From the NCBI GenBank assembly GCA_028223755.1, contig JAOIUY010000008.1:1-64000 (forward strand): a DNA stretch of 64,000 bases, written 5' to 3'. Positions 39,344 through 48,860 of this stretch are shown in pieces; within the stretch, counting starts at the first letter, position 1, and the number at the start of each line of letters is the position of its first letter. Made by a program: the position numbers and the translations under genes. The DNA is from Pseudomonadales bacterium. GTDB taxonomy: Bacteria > Pseudomonadota > Gammaproteobacteria > Pseudomonadales > UBA7434. The notes under the pieces were generated by a model, which did no database searches, had not been told where the DNA came from, and saw nothing but the letters and a program-made list of their open reading frames with translations.

Positions 39344-40036
39344 TTAATGACTTTCTCGATATACTCGATATAACTTGTGAGCATCAATATATTTTACAAC
39401 CGGTGCTGGCACATAATGGTGAATAATTTCTTCTTCTGCATTAGCTTGCGTATCGTTTTGCCCATTTAAATTGCAATAAGAAAAAGCCGATCTCAACGCA
39501 GTTGACGAAATAACATAAGGCTCTAGCGCTAATTGAATAAGATCACCACTGGGTGCATTAATTGCAGGTACCGACTGCGACAATAATTTTTTTAACACTG
39601 GCTCGGTAATTTCCGCTGCCGTAATTTGCCCTGCCCGCTCGATAACCGCTAAGTTAGCTAAGGATAATAATGACTGCCAGCGCGACCACTGATGTAATGA
39701 AGCAAAAGCATCGGTACCCAAAATAAAAACGATAACCGCATCATCACCCAATTCACTGCGAATCGCTTGCAAGCTACCGACGGTATACGATAACCCTTCA
39801 CGTTTTAATTCTCGATCATCAACCTGCAACTTCGCCTTACCGGCTAACGCTAAATCTAACATCTCGACCCGCTGCGCAGGACTTGCACCTGGATGCTTGT
39901 GATGTGGATGTTGCTGACACGGCATAAAGTAAAGTGTATCAAGCGACAGCTGATCAACTAAGGTTTGTGCCGAGGCGATATGGCCAGAGTGCACAGGATC
40001 AAAAGTACCGCCAAAAATACCAATACGTTGAGTCAT
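39344..40036 (-). CDS. nadD: Nicotinate-nucleotide adenylyltransferase
   Basis: Makes deamido-NAD from nicotinate mononucleotide and ATP. The nucleotidyltransferase motif GGTFDPVHSGHI is at residues 7-18 and the C-terminal ISSTALR is present. The start ATG at 40036 gives MTQRIGIFGGTFD; a GTG at 40048 in frame would add four residues. At 230 residues it is slightly longer than E. coli NadD, with an acidic insert near the C-terminus (NLNGQNDTQANAEEE). Confidence 0.95.
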   Translation of the reverse strand: MTQRIGIFGGTFDPVHSGHIASAQTLVDQLSLDTLYFMPCQQHPHHKHPGASPAQRVEMLDLALAGKAKLQVDDRELKREGLSYTVGSLQAIRSELGDDAVIVFILGTDAFASLHQWSRWQSLLSLANLAVIERAGQITAAEITEPVLKKLLSQSVPAINAPSGDLIQLALEPYVISSTALRSAFSYCNLNGQNDTQANAEEEIIHHYVPAPVVKYIDAHKLYRVYRESH

Positions 40037-40069
40037 ATGTTCATTCACATAACAGGAATTCTAATCATA

Positions 40070-41347
40070 CTAAGTGCGAATGTGTCCATTACCTAGCACA
40101 ACATATTTTTCGGATGTTAAACCCTCTAAACCCACAGGCCCACGGGCGTGAATTTTATCGGTTGAAATGCCGATCTCGGCGCCTAGACCGTATTCAAAAC
40201 CATCGGCAAAACGCGTAGAGGCATTAATCATCACAGAACTGGAATCCACTTCGCGAATAAACTGCATGGCACGCGGATGATGCTCAGTAACTATGGTTTC
40301 ACTGTGCTGAGAACTGTAGTGATTGATATGTTCAATAGCCTCTTCAAGCCCAGCAACAACTTTCACAGCTAAAATTGGCGCTAAGTACTCTTCGAACCAA
40401 TCGTCTTCTGTGGCTGCAACCAGTTTAAGATCGTTAGCTGCGTTAGCACTGATAATAGATAACGATTTTTCACAGGCGCGCAGCTCAACACCATGAGCTT
40501 GATAGGCGCTCGCCAGTTTAGGCAATAAGGCATCGGCTACGCTTTCAGCGACCAATAATGACTCGGCTGTATTGCATGTACCATAACGTTGAGTTTTCGC
40601 ATTCACAGCTATATTTATTGCCATCGCTTCGTCAGCACCATCATCAATATAAACATGGCAGTTACCATCAAGATGCTTAATCACGGGTACACGAGCATCA
40701 CGACTAATTCGCTCAATTAAGCCCTTACCACCGCGTGGAACAATAACATCAACGTACTCAGGCATTGTAATCAACTGGCCAACAGCTTCTCGATCGGTTG
40801 TTTCAACAACCTGAACCGCCGTTTGCGGCAAGCCCACTTCTTTTAGCCCAGTTTGAATACAAGCAGCAATAGCCTGATTAGAATGCAAAGCTTCAGAGCC
40901 ACCCCGCAAAATAACCGCATTACCTGACTTTAAGCACAAGCTTGCCGCCTCAACCGTGACGTTAGGGCGCGATTCATAAATGATGCCAATAACCCCTAAC
41001 GGCACACGCATTTTACCCACTTGAATGCCCGATGGTTGCGAACGCATATCGCTAAGACCGCCAATGGGGTCAGCCAGCGCAGCGACTTGCTCGATACCCT
41101 TAAGCATGGCGTCAATTCGTGCATGAGTTAATTCAAGCCGATCGAGTAAAGCAGCTTCTAGGCCATTAGCCTGAGCAGCAGCAAGATCGGTGGCATTAGC
41201 TTCGATTAATGCCGGACGAGACGCTTCTAATTGACGGGCAATCGCCAATAGAGCAGCATTTTTATCGCCTGTAGAGGCAGATGACATGGCACGACTGGCA
41301 GCGCGGGCGCGCTCGCCCAGGGTTTGCATATATTGATCAATATTCAC
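40070..41347 (-). CDS. proA: Gamma-glutamyl phosphate reductase
   Basis: Second step of proline synthesis. 425 residues of the aldehyde-dehydrogenase fold. The catalytic Cys is in [14 protein letters not shown], the cofactor region in [21 protein letters not shown], and the C-terminal end is [24 protein letters not shown]. First gene of the nadD-rsfS-rlmH-mrdA run. Confidence 0.97.
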   Translation of the reverse strand: MNIDQYMQTLGERARAASRAMSSASTGDKNAALLAIARQLEASRPALIEANATDLAAAQANGLEAALLDRLELTHARIDAMLKGIEQVAALADPIGGLSDMRSQPSGIQVGKMRVPLGVIGIIYESRPNVTVEAASLCLKSGNAVILRGGSEALHSNQAIAACIQTGLKEVGLPQTAVQVVETTDREAVGQLITMPEYVDVIVPRGGKGLIERISRDARVPVIKHLDGNCHVYIDDGADEAMAINIAVNAKTQRYGTCNTAESLLVAESVADALLPKLASAYQAHGVELRACEKSLSIISANAANDLKLVAATEDDWFEEYLAPILAVKVVAGLEEAIEHINHYSSQHSETIVTEHHPRAMQFIREVDSSSVMINASTRFADGFEYGLGAEIGISTDKIHARGPVGLEGLTSEKYVVLGNGHIRT

Positions 41348-41506
41348 GGCTTTATCCTAAAACATTTGATCGGCTATTCTCTCACAGTAGGATGGTTTCG
41401 CAACTAGCTAGCGACCCGCGTGTCTTAATTCATTGAACTATTCAGCATTAAATATGCCCCTTGACTCTATATGAGTCCGACACCGAGATTCACAGGAACT
41501 GATCGC

Positions 41507-41887
41507 ATGAAAAAGCTGCACATTTCGCTCAACAATACACCCATTAAGGCCATGTTAATGGTCCTCATGATATTCAGTTTAGGAGGCTGCCATGCGGTAC
41601 TACTCGGCAGTGCCGCTGTCGCCGGCTACGAAGTAGCCAAAGATGAACGCAACGCATCAGAAGTGGCAACAGATACCCGCATTGTTGCCGACATCAAACA
41701 GAAATTACTTCGCGATAAGACGATTTCAGGCTGGGACGTAAATGTGGATAGCTACAAAGGAGAAGTCACACTCCATGGCAATATTTCAGATCAAACGGCT
41801 AAAGAGCGGGCGTTATTGATTGCGCAGAGCGTGAAAGGCGTAGTGAAAATAACGAGGGCTACTGTAAGCCCTCGATCACCTCAATAA
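41507..41887 (+). CDS. BON-domain lipoprotein
   Basis: 126 residues. The lipobox SLGGC (Cys about residue 28) follows a basic start and hydrophobic core. One BON domain (residues 57-120, [21 protein letters not shown] and [18 protein letters not shown]) follows, the fold of OsmY and DolP proteins that bind membranes at stressed or septal sites. The ATG at 41507 has AGGA nine bases upstream; an earlier ATG at 41471 would spoil the signal peptide. It overlaps the convergent wecB end by 29 bases. Confidence 0.88.
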   Translation: MKKLHISLNNTPIKAMLMVLMIFSLGGCHAVLLGSAAVAGYEVAKDERNASEVATDTRIVADIKQKLLRDKTISGWDVNVDSYKGEVTLHGNISDQTAKERALLIAQSVKGVVKITRATVSPRSPQ

Positions 41888-42998
41888 TTCTACCTGCTGC
41901 CTGCCCATCACCATAAGGGTTATGTGCTTTGGACATAGCTTGATAAGTTGCCTCATCGAGCATCACAGCTTCAACATGTTCAACAATGGCTTGCTGATCA
42001 GTTCCCACCAATCTTACTGTGCCAGCATCCACCGCTTCAGGTCGCTCAGTGACACTACGCATCACTAAAACGGGCTTACCCAAAGAAGGCGCTTCTTCTT
42101 GAATGCCACCAGAGTCTGTCAAAATCAATGACGAACGATTCATTAGCCAAGTAAAAGGCAAATAATCTTGTGGCTCAATCAATGACACATTATCGAGACC
42201 CGATAAAATATCAAAAACAGGTTTTTGCACATTGGGGTTAAGATGGACTGGATAGACAAACTCCCAATCACTATGTGCTTCGGCTAAGTTCTTTATCGCT
42301 GTGCAAAGATCAACAAAGCCCTGCCCGAAATTCTCGCGACGATGGCCGGTTATCAGTATCAACTTTCGCTCGCTATTTTCTAAACGCTCAAATACTCGCG
42401 GTGTTATAGCATCGCGCCATACGGCATCATCATATTTAGCAAGACGAGATTTCACCCACAATAAAGCGTCGATAACCGTATTGCCGGTGACTGAAATAGC
42501 ATTGTCTGAAACATTTTCGCGCAGTAAATTTGCCTGCGAAGATTCCGTTGGTGCAAAGTGCAAGCTCGCTACTCGCCCAACGAGACTTCTGTTAGCCTCT
42601 TCAGGGAACGGCGCCTGCATATCACCAGTACGAAGACCTGCCTCAACATGACCAACTGCAATCTGTTTATAAAAAGCAGCTAGGCTAGCCGCAAAGCAAG
42701 TCGTTGTATCTCCGTGAACTAAAACCAAATCAGGCTGGTAATCATCGAGGACGTCACGCAGACCCAATAAAATTCTCGATGTAATATCGTATAAATCCTG
42801 GTTGGGGCGCATTAAATCTAAATCGTAATCAGGTGTAATTTCAAATAAACCTAATACCTGATCTAACATTTGACGATGCTGCGCCGTAACACAAACACGG
42901 CTTTCCAATGAAGTGCTGGCTTGAAGAGCCAGCACCACTGGTGCCATTTTTATTGCCTCGGGACGTGTACCAAAAACGGTTAAAACTTTAAACGTCAT
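41859..42998 (-). CDS. wecB: UDP-N-acetylglucosamine 2-epimerase
   Basis: Non-hydrolysing epimerase giving UDP-ManNAc from UDP-GlcNAc. [65 protein letters not shown] and [20 protein letters not shown] are all present at the usual 379 residues. Together with wecC at the other end of the locus it would supply UDP-ManNAcA. Last gene of the polysaccharide run. Confidence 0.97.
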   Translation of the reverse strand: MTFKVLTVFGTRPEAIKMAPVVLALQASTSLESRVCVTAQHRQMLDQVLGLFEITPDYDLDLMRPNQDLYDITSRILLGLRDVLDDYQPDLVLVHGDTTTCFAASLAAFYKQIAVGHVEAGLRTGDMQAPFPEEANRSLVGRVASLHFAPTESSQANLLRENVSDNAISVTGNTVIDALLWVKSRLAKYDDAVWRDAITPRVFERLENSERKLILITGHRRENFGQGFVDLCTAIKNLAEAHSDWEFVYPVHLNPNVQKPVFDILSGLDNVSLIEPQDYLPFTWLMNRSSLILTDSGGIQEEAPSLGKPVLVMRSVTERPEAVDAGTVRLVGTDQQAIVEHVEAVMLDEATYQAMSKAHNPYGDGQAAGRIIEVIEGLQ

Positions 42999-43010
42999 AT
43001 TGAATACTCG

Positions 43011-45410
43011 CTACTGGATACTTTCTAAAGTGGCTAGAGCAACATCAAAACCTGAATAACGTTTTGATTTATCCTCAAGACCATCTTTAACAGCAAGTTC
43101 AAGGTGAGACTTGGCACCTTCAATATTTTCTAACTGATAAAAAGCCATACCTAAATGGTATTGTAATAAAGCTGAACTTCCAACCTTATCAACTGCTGCT
43201 TGTAGATAGGTAGCCGCACGGTCGTACTCGCCGGTTAGATAAAGCACCCAGCCTACGGTGTCCAAATAAGCAGGGTTTTCTGAGTCTTGTAAATCCGCTA
43301 TGAGGGCATTCGCCGCTTTAATGTTTTCAGGCGTATTTAGAAATTCAGCATACAACATCGCTAAATTATTTTTAGCCGATAGGGCATTCTCATCAAGATC
43401 AATCATCGACTGATAAACTTCACTGGACTTTTGATAATCACGTACTTGATAGTAGAAGTTAGCCATATCAAATGCCAAGCCTTGATCGTTAGTCGCAGCT
43501 ATCCCTCGCTCTAAAACGGCAATCACACCTTCTTTATCACGCTGATAACCATAGACTTTAGCAAGCTGGCGATAAGTAATAAGCAGCTGATCATTCAGTG
43601 CTAAAGCACCTTCAAATTCATCAATCGCTTTATCCAGCTTACCTGTTTGTGCTAACAAACCACCAAGGATATGTCGGCAATGAGCTTGAGCAGGATAAGT
43701 GCTGCAATGCTCGCCAACAAAGGCTATGGCAGACTCGTAACCAGACTGCTGAGAAATAAGCGTTGATAATCCAGTTAACGATTCAACACCTTTAGGTTGC
43801 GCCTTCAGCGATGCCTTAAGATTTTTAATCGCCGAATCGTTATCTTCTAAACGCGTATCAAGCCCTGCCATTAAGAAATGACCCAAAGCTTTTGATTTAT
43901 CAGAATCAATAAGACGCTGCGCAAACAATTGTGCCGCATCCCAATCTTCTTTCATCGCTAACAATTTAACAAGGTTCGTTACTAGGCTTGCATTGTTTGC
44001 ATCTAGCTCAAGTGCCTGTCGAATATACGCTTCTGCTTCTTGATATTGCTCAGAAGAAATAGCTAAACGAGCAGCACTAGTAAGCACTGACATATCAGGA
44101 TCCTGAAGTGTCATTAACTTTTTATAGTTATCCAAAGCTAGAACTTCTCGTCCCTCTAACTCTTGAGCACCCGCTAACAAAGTTAGAGCAACAACAGATT
44201 CCGGATCATTCTTTAAAATGACACGCAAATCAGAGGTGCCATCTTTGATCTCGCCATCTTGCAAACTCAGTCTCGCTCGCGTTAACAATGCGATAGAATT
44301 TTCAGGCTCAATTTCAAAGATTTCTGATAATAAATTGGTGGCTTTATCAACTGATTCTTCATCAAGATAAATACCAACTAATATATTTCTCGCTTCAATC
44401 GAACCAACACTTCGTGGATCTCTATCAATTGAGCTCTCAAGCACACCTACCGCCGAATCTTTATCACCAGTAAATAAATGAAGGTTCGCTAATGCAGCAG
44501 AGAATTTACTTTGGTCTCTATCTTGCGCTAAGTAACTTTCAGCCTGCTCAATTGCAACCTCTTTAGAGCGCTGCTGTAAAAGGAAAGAGATAATAGATAA
44601 CTTTGAATCGATGTCATCAGGATTGCGATCAGAAAAGGTTCTCAACACCGCTTCCGCACTGTCTAGATTCGATTCGCGGACATAGTACTTTGCCAATGTC
44701 GTTGCATAGCGAAAATCATCTTGAAACTTATCCATCATGTTAATTAATTCAGCTTCAACAGCCTCACTCATACCCATGCTTTCCAACAAGGAAATTTTCA
44801 TTGAAACAATTCTAGTCTCATCAGGATTAGCTAACTGCCCTCTTTCTAACAGTGCCAGAGCTTGGTCATTAGCTTCTTCATTAAAGTACTTCTGTACCAT
44901 AACGCCAATAGCTTCAGTTGTGCCTGGGTTAATCTCTAGCGCGACAGCAGCAACTTCTTCAGCTTGGGGAATATTGCCCTGACCAGCGAGTGCAAGTGCC
45001 TTATAACCTAGAACCAATGAGTCTTTTTCATCAATCGCTAAAACTGAATTACAATGCTCAATGGTCTTTTCATAATCTTTTACTGCAATATATATTTTAG
45101 CCATGGAAGTATGTGCAGCAGTATTATCGGGCTCTTCATCAAGAACCGATAAAAACATGCCGTAAGCTTTTCTTATATTGCCATTACTATAATTGATTTC
45201 ACCAAGCAACTGTCGAGCCGCAGTATTTTTTGGATTAATCTGCAATACGTTCCGCGCTTCGATACGCGCTTTTTCAAGCTTGTCATCATCGAAATACGCT
45301 TGCGCTCTCTCTAGATATTTTTCTTGCCTATTCTCGCCATCGCCACAGGCAGCCACTAATCCGACCAACAAAAACGCGAATAAAATATGAATAAAGCTTT
45401 TCATTAACAT
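43011..45410 (-). CDS. prsT: PrsT-like TPR-repeat lipoprotein of the PEP-CTERM/EPS system
   Basis: 799 residues. The lipobox LVAAC (Cys22) is followed by about 20 tetratricopeptide repeats across the whole length (for instance AEAYIRQALELDANNASL, KAIDEFEGALALNDQ, AATYLQAAVDKVG). It matches the PEP-CTERM-system TPR lipoprotein normally linked to exosortase and EPS genes. Probable role: scaffolding polymer export in the periplasm or outer membrane. The ATG at 45410 has AAGGG nine bases upstream; a longer frame to 45461 lacks support. An 11-base triple repeat lies just upstream. Confidence 0.85.
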   Translation of the reverse strand: MLMKSFIHILFAFLLVGLVAACGDGENRQEKYLERAQAYFDDDKLEKARIEARNVLQINPKNTAARQLLGEINYSNGNIRKAYGMFLSVLDEEPDNTAAHTSMAKIYIAVKDYEKTIEHCNSVLAIDEKDSLVLGYKALALAGQGNIPQAEEVAAVALEINPGTTEAIGVMVQKYFNEEANDQALALLERGQLANPDETRIVSMKISLLESMGMSEAVEAELINMMDKFQDDFRYATTLAKYYVRESNLDSAEAVLRTFSDRNPDDIDSKLSIISFLLQQRSKEVAIEQAESYLAQDRDQSKFSAALANLHLFTGDKDSAVGVLESSIDRDPRSVGSIEARNILVGIYLDEESVDKATNLLSEIFEIEPENSIALLTRARLSLQDGEIKDGTSDLRVILKNDPESVVALTLLAGAQELEGREVLALDNYKKLMTLQDPDMSVLTSAARLAISSEQYQEAEAYIRQALELDANNASLVTNLVKLLAMKEDWDAAQLFAQRLIDSDKSKALGHFLMAGLDTRLEDNDSAIKNLKASLKAQPKGVESLTGLSTLISQQSGYESAIAFVGEHCSTYPAQAHCRHILGGLLAQTGKLDKAIDEFEGALALNDQLLITYRQLAKVYGYQRDKEGVIAVLERGIAATNDQGLAFDMANFYYQVRDYQKSSEVYQSMIDLDENALSAKNNLAMLYAEFLNTPENIKAANALIADLQDSENPAYLDTVGWVLYLTGEYDRAATYLQAAVDKVGSSALLQYHLGMAFYQLENIEGAKSHLELAVKDGLEDKSKRYSGFDVALATLESIQ

Positions 45411-45439
45411 GTCAAATAACCCTTTTCTGTTTTCATAAA

Positions 45440-45472
45440 TTACTAAACAATCACCAAACAATTACTAAACGA
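45440..45472. repeat. Three tandem 11-base repeats upstream of prsT
   Basis: TTACTAAACAA (45440-45450), TCACCAAACAA (45451-45461) and TTACTAAACGA (45462-45472) are contiguous 11-base units in the 98-base gap between the WecA-like gene and prsT. The period is near one helical turn. They could be a regulator site or simply slippage. Confidence 0.6.
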
Positions 45473-45508
45473 TATATTCCGAAGAAGTCGGGAAACTTCG
45501 ATATCTAT

Positions 45509-47140
45509 TTAAAATATACCCATCAAACCGATAACGACAAATGTCGCTATCGTAAAAATTTTTGCAATCGAAAAGTTTTTTTCTCGACCGACTATATATT
45601 CAGCAGCATAAAGTAATACAGCCAACCGAATTATTGCACTTAATACCTGATTACCACTATCAAAGCCAACAACTAAAACAGACGAGGCCAAGAGCAGCAG
45701 TAACACTAAAACATCTTGTGTATCGAGTCTAAATAATTCGCGGCGAGTCATACGAATCGATAAAGCCAAAAAAACAACCAACACAAGAAGCAGGCCGTCA
45801 ATAAAAACTTTTCCTTCACCCCAACTCAGCTGCGATAGATCATGCTGATAAGTGGCAATAAAAATTGAAAAAACGCTAGTCGAATACAAAAGAAATCGCC
45901 CATAAAAGCGGCTTTGTATCGACGCTTTCCACGTCAATATAGTAATAATAACTATCGCAAATGAAATACCACTCATTGATAAATCAATTTTTTCAGTGGA
46001 AAACACTAGCGCCAACCAAATTACGCCTAGCAGATACTGAATGGCAAGTGCACCATGCGAATAAATCCAACCTACGCGTCTTAACCAAAGATTACGGCGC
46101 TCGGTTACTTCCGCGCGTATTGCGCGACGGCGACGTGCAAATGCCGAGTGCTTTAAGAACGCAATAACTCCTAAAGTGCTCATACAAAACAATAAATAAG
46201 AAAATAATACTAATAAATCCGATTCAAACCGCATAAAAAATGCAATGGTTAATAATAAAAAATTGAGCACATATAACGCCGCTACTGACTGATAGTGCAA
46301 TAGGCCTAAGGTTAAAAATTGATGATGAATATGTCGCTTGTCAGGATGAAATGGCGATTGGCCATCGCGCAGGCGAAGCAACATCACTGCAAGGGTGTCG
46401 AGAATAGGTAAACCGACAACCATCACTGCAATTAGCGGGCTAACGGCTGAGCTAGCTGATTGCGTTGCTAAGATGGCAAGACAAGCTGCAACAAAACCTA
46501 AAAACTGACTACCTGCATCACCCATAAAAACCGATGCTGGATGCGTATTAAACCGAAGGAAACCTAACAAACCACCCATAGTCGCAGCCGCAACTAAAGT
46601 TAAGGATAACTCACCCGCCACATAACTTAGATAGCCGATAAAACCTAAACTTAACAAGCTTGATCCCGCAGCTAGACCATCCAAGCCATCACTTAAATTC
46701 ACCGCATTAGTGACACCTAGAACAAATAGCGCCATTAATGGATAACTCAACCATGGTGTTAAATCACCTATACCTAAAAAAGGTGTTTTAGTGATTTCAA
46801 CATTCCCTAATAGAAATACAGAAACACCAATAATTTGGCCAGCAAATTTCCACTTATAATTTAAATCATGTCGGTCATCTAAAAAACCAAACAAAGCGAT
46901 GATCGCAGCACCAATAAAAAATCCGGATAAAGAGGCAACATCACCTAGCCAAAATAGTGTTGGAACAAACACAGCAATAATAATAGCGATCCCACCGCAA
47001 CGCGGAATCGGGTTACTATGAATTTTTCGCTCACCATCTGGCTCGTCAACTAGACCTAATACAGAAGCATAGCGCATAGCCACCGGCACAAAAACGGTGC
47101 TCAGAAAAAGCGCTAATGCAAAGCTGATTGCAATTTCCAC
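45509..47140 (-). CDS. WecA-like undecaprenyl-phosphate sugar-1-phosphate transferase with membrane extension
   Basis: Starts polymer building by linking a HexNAc-1-phosphate to undecaprenyl phosphate. The first 340 residues are a PNPT/GT4-type membrane enzyme with HSNPIPRCGGIAI, FGFLDDRHDLNYKWK (Asp pair for metal), NAVNLSDGLDGLAAG, SVFMGDAGSQFLGF and the HHQFLTLGL loop. The remaining 200 residues add about six helices not found in ordinary WecA. The start is GTG at 47140. It sits between the exosortase gene and prsT, as expected for an EPS locus. Confidence 0.85.
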   Translation of the reverse strand: MEIAISFALALFLSTVFVPVAMRYASVLGLVDEPDGERKIHSNPIPRCGGIAIIIAVFVPTLFWLGDVASLSGFFIGAAIIALFGFLDDRHDLNYKWKFAGQIIGVSVFLLGNVEITKTPFLGIGDLTPWLSYPLMALFVLGVTNAVNLSDGLDGLAAGSSLLSLGFIGYLSYVAGELSLTLVAAATMGGLLGFLRFNTHPASVFMGDAGSQFLGFVAACLAILATQSASSAVSPLIAVMVVGLPILDTLAVMLLRLRDGQSPFHPDKRHIHHQFLTLGLLHYQSVAALYVLNFLLLTIAFFMRFESDLLVLFSYLLFCMSTLGVIAFLKHSAFARRRRAIRAEVTERRNLWLRRVGWIYSHGALAIQYLLGVIWLALVFSTEKIDLSMSGISFAIVIITILTWKASIQSRFYGRFLLYSTSVFSIFIATYQHDLSQLSWGEGKVFIDGLLLVLVVFLALSIRMTRRELFRLDTQDVLVLLLLLASSVLVVGFDSGNQVLSAIIRLAVLLYAAEYIVGREKNFSIAKIFTIATFVVIGLMGIF

Positions 47141-47180
47141 AGTGCTATATGCCTAACTTATTCGTTTTCATTATTCTTTC

Positions 47181-48746
47181 TTACTCTGGAATATATTCAG
47201 GTAACTGATGATAAAACGCTGATAAAAATTCAACTAAACGTTTATCCGCTTCGGCAATGTCTTCTCCCTCAGGGACATAAGTGACTAAGCGCACCAAAGC
47301 ACCATCCGTTCGTTGACGAGTCACCGAATCCCAAAAAATATACCACTTCGCCAAATACTCGTTAGTGATATTTCGTCCTCGTCCCTCAAACCAATAATAA
47401 ACAAGCTGATTATGTTTACCCATTTGCATATTGACTCGATTAATAAATAGAGGGCCTTCATTACGTACAATTTCATCTACTGGCTCGATAGTATGGCTTT
47501 TGATCTGCCATCCTCCGCCAGGTAAGCAGGACTTAGGCGAATGTATCGAAGCACCTTTACGCTGCTCTTGATACCAAGCAGTATAAAAATTCACGATATC
47601 TGGCGTGCCAACTTTTTTAAAGTTACCGATAAAGTAATCCGTAAGTTTTAGCTCTTCTAAAACGGTTTTCTCAAGGGCTGTTTGCTTACCTAACCAACCG
47701 CCTTGCTCAAGCGGAAAATCAATAAACGCCATTCGATCTGGCACAATATCTTGTCGCTCTGCAAAATAATTTGACCCAGGAATAGCGATAATAAGCAGTG
47801 CAATACCCACCCAAGCAGGAGTAGCTAAACGTAGAGGTTTAGGTTCAAAATTTTCTGGCTGCTCACCGCCGCCAAAATCTAAATCAAACAATGAACCAAA
47901 ACTGTTCTGTCGCGATGAGCATAAGTAGAACAACCAAATCTCGAATAACAACACACCAAGGCAGGCCATAAATACAATCCAGCCTTCAAAATCATGCAAA
48001 AACCCTTCAGCGGCTGCAATACCAAAGTGCTCAACGGTAACGCCGATAACACCGATTCTAAAACTATTCATAACCACAGTAATTGGAATAGTGGATAAGA
48101 AAATAATGATTTTTTGCCACACTGGGCCGCGATAAATGTAAGAGATTAAAAAGCCAAAGCTCATCAAAGGAAAGAGATAACGCAAACCACTACAAGCCTC
48201 AACAACTTGTAATTGATAAACGCCAAGGTCAATAACATTGCCTTCTAAATAAACACTTATATCAAATAAACGAATAACAGCAACGCCAATCATAGAAGAG
48301 ATTAACTGTAACTCTTGCGATAAATTAAAATACAGGAAGTTTGGTAAGGGGATCATAAAGACTAGATAAAAAATCGGCGCCCAAATAATTTTCACGCCTT
48401 TTACGCCCACCCAAAGTAACGCAATGGCAAACATACCGATAAAGAAAGCATATTGAATGATCGTATAAATAGCGCTTAGCTCACCCAGCAACCAAGTAAA
48501 TAGGGCTAATAATAGAAGTGCTACACCCGCATAAGAGCCGCCCTCGACCTGTTGAGCCAATACAAAGCGCTTCTGCCAGAGTAGATACACGGCCACTAAG
48601 GGGATCATATAACCATGGCTATACTCATCTCGATCCCACCATCCAACCATTAACTCAAGACCGTCGTAACAAACCCAGCCAAGAACAGCTATCGACAAGA
48701 TAAGTAAAAGTGTTTCTTTTTTAAACATTAATGATTGTATATCCAA
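47181..48746 (-). CDS. Exosortase fused to an EpsI domain
   Basis: 521 residues. Residues 1-280 are an eight-helix exosortase with catalytic Cys185 in VVEACSGLRYLFPL, Arg230 in NSFRIGVIGV and His251 in GFLHDFEGW. Residues about 310-521 are the periplasmic EpsI domain (FPLEQGGWLGKQ, PKSCLPGGGWQIKSHT, YYWFEGRGRNITNEY). XrtA normally reads RYLIAS after the Cys box; the RYLFPLMS form suggests an XrtD-like subtype, not certain. The start is TTG at 48746, decided by an AAGGA site six bases upstream; an ATG at 48728 lacks one. Confidence 0.88.
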   Translation of the reverse strand: MDIQSLMFKKETLLLILSIAVLGWVCYDGLELMVGWWDRDEYSHGYMIPLVAVYLLWQKRFVLAQQVEGGSYAGVALLLLALFTWLLGELSAIYTIIQYAFFIGMFAIALLWVGVKGVKIIWAPIFYLVFMIPLPNFLYFNLSQELQLISSMIGVAVIRLFDISVYLEGNVIDLGVYQLQVVEACSGLRYLFPLMSFGFLISYIYRGPVWQKIIIFLSTIPITVVMNSFRIGVIGVTVEHFGIAAAEGFLHDFEGWIVFMACLGVLLFEIWLFYLCSSRQNSFGSLFDLDFGGGEQPENFEPKPLRLATPAWVGIALLIIAIPGSNYFAERQDIVPDRMAFIDFPLEQGGWLGKQTALEKTVLEELKLTDYFIGNFKKVGTPDIVNFYTAWYQEQRKGASIHSPKSCLPGGGWQIKSHTIEPVDEIVRNEGPLFINRVNMQMGKHNQLVYYWFEGRGRNITNEYLAKWYIFWDSVTRQRTDGALVRLVTYVPEGEDIAEADKRLVEFLSAFYHQLPEYIPE

Positions 48747-48860
48747 CTTGAATCCTTAAACTCTTGTTAAACGTTTATTCAATAGGCTGCTCAATTATCA
48801 ATTAAGTTTGAATCCAGCCCCAATCTAACTATTTTTTTTAGCTTGCTAACAAAGTGTAGC

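Noticed and set aside
41463-41477. GACTC-TATAT-GAGTC palindrome before the BON lipoprotein gene
   Set aside because: Five-base arms are likely by chance and no second copy was found; not called an operator.
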